Source: Deltaproteobacteria bacterium
GTDB lineage: Bacteria; Desulfobacterota; SM23-61
Direction of reading: 5' to 3'
DNA length: 6,761 bases
Assembly: GCA_029857975.1 (NCBI GenBank)
Contig: JAOUFX010000158.1
Location: 1 to 6,761, forward strand
How positions within the stretch are numbered: the first letter of the stretch is position 1; each line of letters opens with the position of its first letter. The translations under genes and the position numbers were made by a program. The notes beneath the pieces were generated by a model. The model saw only the letters and a program-made list of their open reading frames with translations, made no database searches and was not told where the DNA came from. Shown piece by piece: positions 1 through 5,409 of the stretch.

Positions 1-23
1 TTATTTATCTCGAGTATAGTTGA

Positions 24-52
24 AATCTACACTTTACTCGGACAACTGTCAA
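24..52 (-). promoter_or_regulatory. Candidate sigma70-type promoter firing out of the left edge
   Basis: On the minus strand a perfect -35 box TTGACA (47-52) is followed after exactly 17 bases by TAGATT (24-29), which matches four of six -10 consensus bases including the key T, A and final T. Transcription would start near 16-18 and run leftward, so the gene it drives lies outside the window. The -35 box partly overlaps a short dyad, GACA-N2-TGTC at 41-50, that could be an operator half or chance. The surrounding 1-115 stretch is clearly AT-richer than the genes, as expected of a promoter region, and no gene is visible in it on either strand. Box match and spacing are seen; activity is inferred. 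Confidence 0.5.
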
Positions 53-115
53 TCGTTGATTACTCTTGCCATCCTTCACTTTTTATTTTCTCTCATTATT
101 TCAGAAGGATTATCA

Positions 116-331
116 GGACCCGGCGGGGAGATGCTGCGCGCCGGCCAAACGGTGGGATCAAACCTTTCTGCACCCCTCACTTTGCCTCCGCAAAAAGAGA
201 GCATAAACAACATTTATCTTTGCTACAGAGGTGGAAGTAAAGCTCCAAGTCATGGAAGAACCACCGCCTTTTGGCCCAGCGCAGCCCTGCACCGCATGGT
301 GTACAGGGCGCAGCATCTCCCCGCCGGGTCC
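116..331. repeat. 216-bp nested palindromic element with perfect 24-bp terminal inverted repeats
   Basis: The 24 bases at 116-139 are the exact reverse complement of 308-331. Inside them a second pairing exists: 143-149 (GGCCAAA) with 270-276 and 150-155 (CGGTGG) with 261-266, leaving a 3-base bulge at 267-269. Two local hairpins add to this: CCTGCACC at 286-293 with GGTG (298-301) and CAGG (304-307) around a GCAT loop, and 190-194 (GCAAA) plus 203-207 (ATAAA) with 213-217 and 219-223. The arms are GC-rich and the centre AT-rich. There is no transposase and no obvious target-site duplication at the ends. It could be a MITE-like element, a structured RNA, or a large 3' structure of the operon. 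No reading frame inside it looks like a protein. Confidence 0.72.
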
Positions 332-340
332 GGGAAGAGA

Positions 341-357
341 CTGCCCGGACCGGGCAG
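341..357 (-). terminator. Hairpin after the last gene, possible operon terminator
   Basis: A perfect 17-base palindrome (CTGCCCGG, one base, CCGGGCAG) begins 14 bases after the cupin stop codon. In leftward RNA it forms a GC-rich stem, six pairs with a 5-base loop, followed by TCTCTTCC, which is pyrimidine-rich but not a true U run. Position at the end of the cluster, with a fresh promoter further left, suggests it ends or attenuates transcription. The weak T tract makes an intrinsic terminator uncertain; it could instead protect the 3' end of the mRNA. Confidence 0.45.
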
Positions 358-371
358 CCAAAGTTTTCATC

Positions 372-743
372 TTAGACCGACTTGGCGAAGGGAACGTTGG
401 GGTCAGGCAGGGGCGTATTGAAGGCCAGGTGAACGGTCGGCTCACTGCTGCCGTTCCAGTTGCGGTGCCGCACCCCGGCAGGAAAGACGATGAGCGAGCC
501 GGGAGAGCATTCGTACTGTTTACCCTCGATCTCAATGCTCATTATGCCACTCAGGATGTAGAAGATCTGATCGACGTCGTGGACGTGCATGCCGGCCGGC
601 GAGCCACCGCCAGCGGGCGTCTTAATGCAATTGATCGTGCAGGTCTTGGCACCCGAGGTGTGATCGAACAGATTCTGGGTCAATCGCTCGTCGGCGCGGC
701 TCTTATCGATGGCCGCGAAATCAACCCTGCGAACGTATTCCAT
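372..743 (-). CDS. Small single-domain cupin protein
   Basis: A 123-residue protein with one cupin barrel. Cupin motif 1 is at about 51-66, with H53, H55 and Q59 as the likely metal ligands (Gln where the consensus has Glu), and motif 2 at 82-96 fits G-x5-P-x-G-x2-H-x3-N with H93 as the fourth ligand. Length is normal for stand-alone cupins. The ATG at 741-743 is preceded by AGAGGAG (750-756) at 6 bases, which settles the start. It is the last gene of the cluster, 41 bases after the ilvD-like gene. Small cupins with His-His-Gln-His ligands include KdgF-type enzymes that process sugar-acid intermediates, and others act as isomerases, dioxygenases or binding proteins. The segment after motif 2 (about 105-114) lacks the Asp I would expect in KdgF, so the role remains open. 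No signal peptide: cytoplasmic. Confidence 0.87.
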   Translation of the reverse strand: MEYVRRVDFAAIDKSRADERLTQNLFDHTSGAKTCTINCIKTPAGGGSPAGMHVHDVDQIFYILSGIMSIEIEGKQYECSPGSLIVFPAGVRHRNWNGSSEPTVHLAFNTPLPDPNVPFAKSV

Positions 744-749
744 GGGATA

Positions 750-756
750 CTCCTCT
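750..756 (-). promoter_or_regulatory. Ribosome binding site of the cupin gene
   Basis: AGAGGAG on the minus strand, 6 bases before the ATG at 741-743. It supports separate translation of the cupin after the 41-base gap that follows the dehydratase gene. That gap has no convincing promoter. Confidence 0.7.
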
Positions 757-784
757 CGACATCACCTTTAATATGAACTTTCCC

Positions 785-2461
785 TCAATCTCTCATCACT
801 GCCCCCTGAGCTGCCGAGCTGACCATCCGGGCATAAATGTCCAGGTAACCGCGGGGATATTTTTTCGGCGGGTGGACCAACTTTTCTCTCCTCTGCTTCA
901 ATTCATCATCGGATACCTTTAACTCGAGCTTCCGATTCTCTATGTCGATCTCAATCCCGTCCCCGTCTTGAACCAGGGCGATGGTTCCTCCCTCCGCTGC
1001 TTCCGGAGAGAGGTAGCCAATAGAAGGGCCATCGCTGTAGCCGGAGAAGCGACCATCCGTCACGATATAATTGGTCTCGGCCATGCCGGCAATCTTGAGG
1101 GCTATGCGCAAGAAGGCCATTTCGCGCATTCCCGGTCCGCCTTTCGGCCCCTCGTAGCGAACCACCACTACGTCTCCTTTTTTAATTCCCCCACCGCCCA
1201 AATCGGCCAAGGCTTCTTCCTCTGAATTAAATACCCGCGCTCGCCCGTTGAATCGCCAGAGTTCTTTCTTTACGGCTACCTGTTTGATAACCGCTCCGCC
1301 TTCAGCCAGGTTCCCCTTCAAGACGGCAATTCCCCCGTAGGGGTGAACGGGGTTGGTACGGGGGCGAATGACTTCGGGAGAAAAGATGTCCGCCTTCTCC
1401 AGGTTTTGGGATAGAGTTTTCCCGGTTACGGTCAAGGCAGTCCCATTAAGAAGATCTTCCAGGCTTTTCATCACCCCAGGGATGCCTCCAACCTCGTCAA
1501 GTTCGATGACCGAATAGGGACCCGCGGGCTCAACATTCGTTAGGTGCGGAATTTCCCGGGAGAGCCGGTCGAAGTCCGCATAATCAATCTTCATCCCCAG
1601 CTCATGGGCCAGAGCCGGAAGGTGTAAAACCGTGTTCAAGGAACCACCGATGGCTAGGTTTACCTTCAGAGCGTTTTCCAGACTTTCTCGAGTCATGATT
1701 TTAGCGGGAGTAATTCCCTGCGCCAGGAGTTCCATGATTTTTTCTCCGGCCTGCTCAGCGAGGCGAGCTTTTTTGGCCATCACACCGGGGGCGGTTCCAT
1801 CCCCCGGAAGGCTCATGCCCAGGGCCTCACAGAGGCAGGCCATGGTATTGGCGGTCCCCATGCCCCAGCAGGCCCCGGCGCAGGGGTAAAAAGAGGCTAA
1901 AGCTTCCTCGCGAATTTCCTTGGACAAACCGCCGCTATATACCTTTTGGACCATTTGCCCGAAATTTGATACGGAAGCTTTCACCCTCTCCCGGGCCCAA
2001 TAGCCCGCAGGCATCGGACCGCCGGTTACAATAATCGCCGGGATGTTGACGCGGGCGGCCGCGATCAGCAGGGCAGGGAGGATTTTGTCACAGGAACCGA
2101 TCAATACAGCTGCATCATAACAATGGCCACGCAGGCCCAGTTCGACGGAATCGGCAATGACCTGACGGCTGGGGAGGACGAATTTCATGCCTTCATGGCC
2201 GTTCGCCAGTCCGTCGCAGAGAGAGAGGGTGTAAAATTCCGTAGGCAGACCGCCGGCCGTGCGCACGCCGGCCTTGACCCGTTCGGCCAGGGTTTTTAAA
2301 TGCATATGCCCCGGATGCATCTCATTGTAGGTGTTGACCACAGCGATGAACGGGCGCTTGATTTCTTCATAGGTCCACCCACCGGCATAGAGCATGGAGC
2401 GTCGCACCATGGAGAGCGGGTCGTCATCGGAAAAAACCCGGCTGTGCTTTTTTAGATTCAT
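785..2461 (-). CDS. IlvD/Edd-family dehydratase (dihydroxy-acid or sugar-acid dehydratase)
   Basis: A 558-residue protein of typical family length (about 550-600). Family landmarks in order: NEMHPGHMHL (46-55), LCDGLANGHEGM (81-92), GSCDK (122-126), TGGPM (146-150), GACWGMGTANTMAC (196-209), NPVHPYGG (370-377), YEGPKGGPGMRE (436-447) and TDGRFSG (468-474). C124 and C198 are the expected iron-sulfur ligands and D125/K126 the magnesium site with its modified lysine; C82 stands beside D83. The PGH at 50-52, where some members have PCN, is also seen in E. coli IlvD. The enzyme removes water from 2,3-dihydroxy acids to give 2-keto-3-deoxy acids. Biosynthetic IlvD is one option, but no other branched-chain amino acid gene is nearby and the neighbours are catabolic, so a sugar-acid dehydratase is at least as likely. 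The ATG at 2459-2461 is chosen: a frame open to a TTG at 2585-2587 adds 42 residues that are only the translated repeat in the spacer. Confidence 0.93.
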   Translation of the reverse strand: MNLKKHSRVFSDDDPLSMVRRSMLYAGGWTYEEIKRPFIAVVNTYNEMHPGHMHLKTLAERVKAGVRTAGGLPTEFYTLSLCDGLANGHEGMKFVLPSRQVIADSVELGLRGHCYDAAVLIGSCDKILPALLIAAARVNIPAIIVTGGPMPAGYWARERVKASVSNFGQMVQKVYSGGLSKEIREEALASFYPCAGACWGMGTANTMACLCEALGMSLPGDGTAPGVMAKKARLAEQAGEKIMELLAQGITPAKIMTRESLENALKVNLAIGGSLNTVLHLPALAHELGMKIDYADFDRLSREIPHLTNVEPAGPYSVIELDEVGGIPGVMKSLEDLLNGTALTVTGKTLSQNLEKADIFSPEVIRPRTNPVHPYGGIAVLKGNLAEGGAVIKQVAVKKELWRFNGRARVFNSEEEALADLGGGGIKKGDVVVVRYEGPKGGPGMREMAFLRIALKIAGMAETNYIVTDGRFSGYSDGPSIGYLSPEAAEGGTIALVQDGDGIEIDIENRKLELKVSDDELKQRREKLVHPPKKYPRGYLDIYARMVSSAAQGAVMRD

Positions 2462-2465
2462 CCTG

Positions 2466-2472
2466 CCCCCCT
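2466..2472 (-). promoter_or_regulatory. G-rich ribosome binding site of the ilvD-like gene
   Basis: AGGGGGG lies 4 bases before the ATG at 2459-2461. It is a weaker Shine-Dalgarno match than the AGGAG(G) sites of the neighbouring genes, but it supports this start over the upstream TTG, which has no such site and would begin inside the end of the preceding gene. Confidence 0.5.
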
Positions 2473-2498
2473 GTAAAGGTTCGAAATCAATTGTCAAC

Positions 2499-2570
2499 CA
2501 CATAGGCCGCAGAGAACACAGCCGTCGCTTTTTTCCTTGATATTCCTCGGTGATCTCTGTGCCCTCTGTG
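2499..2570. repeat. Imperfect palindrome built on CACAGAG words, in the spacer before the ilvD-like gene
   Basis: The arms 2499-2521 and 2548-2570 are reverse complements at 18 of 23 positions by hand alignment, with a 26-base centre. Read leftward the first arm contains CACAGAG twice, and the other arm carries the complementary CTCTG and TGTG words. The 122-base gap 2462-2583 consists largely of this element. I recall similar CACAGAG/CTCTGTG palindromes as abundant dispersed intergenic repeats in genomes of Desulfobacterota and related lineages. Function unknown; in RNA it would fold between two genes of one transcript. Confidence 0.65.
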
Positions 2571-2583
2571 ACCAGTTTTTTTA

Positions 2584-3744
2584 TCAAAAGGGCGGTTTTA
2601 CGGTCATAAAAGTAAAAACGTCCATGCCGTTTCGTTCGGCTTTGGTCTTTTCCCCATTGATTACGAACACCATCTGTTCCAACATCTCCCCGCGCAGTTC
2701 TGCCAGGGATTTTCCTTCAATAAGCGAGCCGGCGTTGACATCCATATCACCCTTCATCGCCTCATAAATCCTGGAGTTGCTGGCTACCTTGATCACCGGC
2801 ACCGCAGGGAAGCCTGCCGGGGTTCCGCGGCCGGAGGAGAAGAACATGATTTGAGAACCGCTGGCCGCCAAACCGGCCATGGAATCCGCATCATAGCCGG
2901 GCCCGTCCTGCAGGATCAGCCCTTTCTCCGTGGGCCACTCTCCATAATCGACGACTTGGTTGATGGTGGTCGAGCCCCCCTTGAAGATACAGCCCATAGA
3001 TTTTTCCGCGATCGTACTCATGCCTCCATCCATATTCCCAGGTGAAATAACCCAGCTGGCCAGATGACCCATAATATCCTGGGTCCTTTGCTCGGCCTGC
3101 TGGATCATCTGTTCAATCTTGTTGGCAATTTCTTCATTTTTGGCCCGTCTTGCCAGTACATGGGCAGTCCCGATCATCTCGGTATTTTCCCCAAAAATAA
3201 CCGCGGCTCCTTTTTCCACCAGCCAGTCCGAGACGGCTCCCAAAGCCACGTTGGCTGTTACTCCGGACATAGCATCGGAACCACCGCATTCCATGGCAAC
3301 CATAAGCTTATCCCAGCTCAAAGGTACCCGCGGCTGCCCGCTGATCTCCGCCAGCATCCGACGGGCCGCTGCGGCTCCTTTCCGGGCCGTTGGCAAAGAG
3401 CCCCCTTCTTCCTGCACGTTGAAAATCTCGATGGGTTTGGCCGCTTGCTCGATGAAGGGTCGTAAACTCTTGGTGTTGGATCTTTCGCAGCCAAGGCCGA
3501 TCAGCACCACCGCCCCGACATTGGGGTGATGAATCATGCCGGCCAGGACACGAAAAAGAATTTGCGTATCCCTCGGCCCTCCTCTTCCGCAGCCATGAGG
3601 ATGGGGGGCGCATACGGCTGCGGGCACTTCCCGGGATATATGGTTGATAACCCCGTTAACGCAGGAAACCGTGGGGAGAACGAGGACATGGTTGCGGATG
3701 CCGAATTTTCCATTTTTCCTCTCATAGCCGGTAATTTCGCTCAT
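2584..3744 (-). CDS. UxaA-family dehydratase/lyase, large (catalytic) subunit
   Basis: A 386-residue protein equal to the C-terminal catalytic part of altronate dehydratase (UxaA) and galactarate dehydratase (GarD), and to the large subunit of sulfolactate sulfo-lyase (SuyB). Landmarks: GIRNHVLVLPTVSCVN (15-30), HPHGCGR (48-54), GLGCER (83-88), MECGGSDAMSG (151-161), SPGNMDGG (234-241), EKSMGC (247-252), DGPGYDAD (280-287), SSGRGTPAG (303-311) and DMDVNAG (333-339). C28, H48, H50, C51, C86 and C153 are candidate metal or catalytic residues. These enzymes eliminate water (or sulfite) from a hydroxy acid with a divalent metal. The ATG at 3742-3744 overlaps the stop of the preceding gene as ATGA and is preferred to an in-frame GTG three codons upstream, since AGGTGG precedes the ATG at a suitable distance. 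The tight overlap with the SAF subunit implies a stoichiometric two-subunit enzyme. Substrate not determinable. Confidence 0.92.
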   Translation of the reverse strand: MSEITGYERKNGKFGIRNHVLVLPTVSCVNGVINHISREVPAAVCAPHPHGCGRGGPRDTQILFRVLAGMIHHPNVGAVVLIGLGCERSNTKSLRPFIEQAAKPIEIFNVQEEGGSLPTARKGAAAARRMLAEISGQPRVPLSWDKLMVAMECGGSDAMSGVTANVALGAVSDWLVEKGAAVIFGENTEMIGTAHVLARRAKNEEIANKIEQMIQQAEQRTQDIMGHLASWVISPGNMDGGMSTIAEKSMGCIFKGGSTTINQVVDYGEWPTEKGLILQDGPGYDADSMAGLAASGSQIMFFSSGRGTPAGFPAVPVIKVASNSRIYEAMKGDMDVNAGSLIEGKSLAELRGEMLEQMVFVINGEKTKAERNGMDVFTFMTVKPPF

Positions 3745-4013
3745 TTCTTCCACCTCTTGCTTTCCAGGTTATGAGTATGAACCCATTCTCCTTTTTTGAT
3801 GGGCCGGGTGCTTACAGCTACAGTCTCCCCGTATTTGATGATTTCTTCCCCCCCCGGAATATCCCGCAGGGCAATCTTATGGCTGGCCGGTATCTCCTCC
3901 AAGACAGAAAACAGCTCCAGCCCCTTGCCCATGACTTGTTCCCCGGCTTTCAAAGGTCGTAAGGCTACCGCGACATTGTCGCGGGGATGGATCAAAAGAG
4001 CGTTTTCTTTCAT
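3741..4013 (-). CDS. UxaA-family dehydratase/lyase, small SAF-domain subunit
   Basis: A 90-residue protein matching the N-terminal SAF domain of UxaA/GarD, here as a separate gene as in SuyA of sulfolactate sulfo-lyase. Visible family signatures: HPRDNVAVAL (9-18), the HKIAL segment (45-49), IIKYGE (58-63) and GEWVHTHN (75-82) near the C-terminus. The SAF domain is thought to cover the active site of the large subunit. The ATG at 4011-4013 has a strong AGGAGG (4018-4023) at 4 bases. Its TGA stop shares four bases with the ATG of the large subunit, the classic arrangement for translational coupling. In E. coli UxaA both parts are one chain of about 495 residues; 90 plus 386 gives almost the same total, so this is a normal split form rather than a frameshift. 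Confidence 0.92.
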   Translation of the reverse strand: MKENALLIHPRDNVAVALRPLKAGEQVMGKGLELFSVLEEIPASHKIALRDIPGGEEIIKYGETVAVSTRPIKKGEWVHTHNLESKRWKK

Positions 4014-4017
4014 CGTG

Positions 4018-4023
4018 CCTCCT
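4018..4023 (-). promoter_or_regulatory. Strong ribosome binding site of the UxaA small subunit
   Basis: A consensus AGGAGG, 4 bases before the ATG at 4011-4013. It directly follows the CGCATAG heptad repeat of the spacer, so folding of that repeat could affect access to it. Confidence 0.7.
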
Positions 4024-4025
4024 TA

Positions 4026-4074
4026 AAAGCGCATAGCGCTGCGCGCATAGAGCATGGCGTTTTTTCCGCCATGC
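4026..4074. repeat. CGCATAG heptad array and hairpin between larA-like and uxaA genes
   Basis: On the plus strand 4030-4057 reads in 7-base steps CGCATAG, CGCTGCG, CGCATAG, AGCATGG. The 8-base arms GCATGGCG (4052-4059) and CGCCATGC (4067-4074) form a perfect hairpin with a 7-base T-rich loop. The 13-base word AAAGCGCATAGCG at 4026-4038 recurs exactly at 5342-5354 in the next spacer. In leftward RNA the hairpin is not followed by a T run, so it is not an intrinsic terminator. It fills most of the 71-base gap after the larA-like stop. Confidence 0.7.
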
Positions 4075-4084
4075 GCTTGGCGTC

Positions 4085-5320
4085 TTATTTCTTCAGGTAC
4101 ATCATGGTCCCGTCTTGAACTACGGCCACCTTGGCCTCGCCGGGGAAATCTTTTTCCAAAATGGCCAGAACCTCCGGCCAAGTTTTAACGAAAATAGCGT
4201 CATCGCTATGGCTGACCAAGTCGAGGCCCGTCCGGTCGGGGTAGGGAGCCATGACGATTAGTTTCCTCATAAGCCTCTGGAGAAAACCCTTAGCCCGGGG
4301 GGTATAATGGCGGCCGCCGTATTCAGTCCCCCAGGCCCGCATTACATAATGAGGAACTTGCCCTTCGGGAGCATCGGAGATCAAAACCGCGACTGCCTCC
4401 TTCGGCTTCAAGAGCATCAACGAGAAGAAAAGGGCGATAGCTGATTCATTGGCCTTGGCATAGGCATTACAGATGGCCAGGTCATAGCCGCTGGCGCGGG
4501 GAACTCCGTAGTGTTCCTTGCCCTCTTCCGCGCCGGCACCGTGAGTCGTCTGGAAAGGTCCGGCGTACAGGTTGGTAATCTGTCCCCGGCGGTTAACCAG
4601 ACAATCAACTTTAAAATTCAACGCCACTGCATCCCCCGCCGCATCGCACTCGGCACGCATGATGTTATTTTCAAAATTACCCAGGCCGGTGCGCCCTTTG
4701 TCTCTGTAGACCTGGTTGTGAAATTGGTTAATCGTTTCGATTCCTGCCACCCCAGGAAGAACGATTTTGGCCCCTCCCCCGAATCCTACATGGACATGGG
4801 GAGTGATACATCCAATCCCGATTTTCAGGTCGCAAGCCATAAACTCCCGATTGAACCAGAGTTCCACCCCTGTCGGAGTCCTTCCTATCCGGATGATATT
4901 CTGAAAAGGATCGTGATTGTAGACGGCATAATTCTCCACGATCTCTTCTCCCAATTTCTTGCGGGCATTGATCATATCATGGGCTCCGTGAGCACCCAGC
5001 GCCCACAGGAAGCGAATTTGGTCTTTTCTCATTCCGGCCTTATGGAGTGATTCTAAGATATAAGGAGCAACGTCTTTGACCGGGGTCGGACGGGTCATGT
5101 CGTCAAAGACGATAACTGCTTGTTTCTTTCCTCTGGCCATTTCCTCGAGGGTAGGCCCTGAGAGAGGGTGATGGATCTTTTCTCTGATTTGCTCTCCGGT
5201 GAGGCCGGCCTTCTCGAACCCGGGCGGATTAATATTGTCTACCTGCCAGTGGTCCGGGAACGTTAATTCCCACTCTATATTTTCGAACCACAGCCTGGAA
5301 GGGATGGAGACTTTTTGCAT
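4085..5320 (-). CDS. LarA-family nickel-pincer racemase/epimerase (lactate racemase homologue)
   Basis: A 411-residue protein (family usually about 420-440). LarA uses a nickel-pincer nucleotide cofactor, bound to a lysine, to invert the C2 centre of 2-hydroxy acids by hydride transfer. Residues fit Lactiplantibacillus LarA: DDMTRPTP with D74 and R77 (LarA D72, R75), H111 in GAHGAH (LarA H108), and PHVHVGFGGGAK with H175 and K185, then H201. The spacing H175-K185-H201 (10 and 16) equals LarA H174-K184-H200, so cofactor binding and acid/base chemistry look intact. The segment 285-292 (NAYAKANE) differs from the lactate-binding region of true LarA, so the substrate may not be lactate; malate racemase and aldonate epimerases are known in this superfamily. 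No larB, larC or larE cofactor genes are in the window. The ATG at 5318-5320 has AGGAG (5326-5330) at 5 bases; a further ATG at 5350 falls inside the upstream hairpin and adds 10 unlikely residues. Confidence 0.9.
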   Translation of the reverse strand: MQKVSIPSRLWFENIEWELTFPDHWQVDNINPPGFEKAGLTGEQIREKIHHPLSGPTLEEMARGKKQAVIVFDDMTRPTPVKDVAPYILESLHKAGMRKDQIRFLWALGAHGAHDMINARKKLGEEIVENYAVYNHDPFQNIIRIGRTPTGVELWFNREFMACDLKIGIGCITPHVHVGFGGGAKIVLPGVAGIETINQFHNQVYRDKGRTGLGNFENNIMRAECDAAGDAVALNFKVDCLVNRRGQITNLYAGPFQTTHGAGAEEGKEHYGVPRASGYDLAICNAYAKANESAIALFFSLMLLKPKEAVAVLISDAPEGQVPHYVMRAWGTEYGGRHYTPRAKGFLQRLMRKLIVMAPYPDRTGLDLVSHSDDAIFVKTWPEVLAILEKDFPGEAKVAVVQDGTMMYLKK

Positions 5321-5325
5321 ATATA

Positions 5326-5330
5326 CTCCT
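5326..5330 (-). promoter_or_regulatory. Ribosome binding site fixing the larA-like start
   Basis: AGGAG stands 5 bases before the ATG at 5318-5320. It excludes the longer reading from the ATG at 5350, which lies in the hairpin arm. The site begins about 10 bases past the end of the hairpin, so it is free even if the hairpin is folded. Confidence 0.75.
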
Positions 5331-5339
5331 AAAGAATTG

Positions 5340-5398
5340 GCAAAGCGCATAGCGTAAAAACCATGGAGGATTTGGGCTTTTTACTCTATGCGCTTTGC
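5340..5398. repeat. Strong intergenic hairpin with CGCAAAG/CGCATAG heptads, upstream of the larA-like gene
   Basis: The 13 bases at 5340-5352 are the exact reverse complement of 5386-5398. After one mismatch, seven more bases pair (5354-5360 with 5378-5384), giving 20 pairs in 21 positions around a 17-base loop at 5361-5377. Read leftward, 5406-5386 gives the heptads CGCAGAG, CGCAAAG, CGCATAG. The hairpin lies between the lutC stop and the ribosome site of the larA-like gene. No T run follows, so it is not a standard terminator; it may be a dispersed REP-like palindrome, an mRNA-stabilising stem or a processing site. Confidence 0.82.
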
Positions 5399-5409
5399 GC
5401 TCTGCGTTT

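Noticed and set aside
20..776. Overlapping plus-strand open frames at 20-421 and 231-776
   Set aside because: They run over the palindromic element and antisense to the cupin gene, show no recognisable domain, and the repeated GPGGEMLR peptide in opposite frames is only the inverted repeat being translated.
744..784. Promoter in the gap before the cupin
   Set aside because: An AT-rich word (CATATTAAAG) is present but has no -35 box at proper spacing; the cupin is most simply the last gene of the same transcript.
785..2461. Firm naming of this gene as biosynthetic ilvD
   Set aside because: The family also contains gluconate, xylonate and arabinonate dehydratases, and the neighbours are catabolic; the sequence alone does not decide.
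2492..2497. Perfect TTGACA on the minus strand upstream of the ilvD-like gene
   Set aside because: At 17 bases the next hexamer is ACAGGG, and no TATAAT-like box lies at 16-18 bases, so a promoter is not supported.
4052..4074. Hairpin GCATGGCG/CGCCATGC as a terminator after the larA-like gene
   Set aside because: The stem is good but no T run follows on either strand, and the next gene starts shortly after with a strong ribosome site; read as part of the heptad repeat instead.
5321..5350. Ten-residue longer start of the larA-like gene at the ATG at 5350
   Set aside because: That ATG lies in the hairpin arm without a Shine-Dalgarno, whereas the ATG at 5318-5320 has AGGAG at 5 bases.
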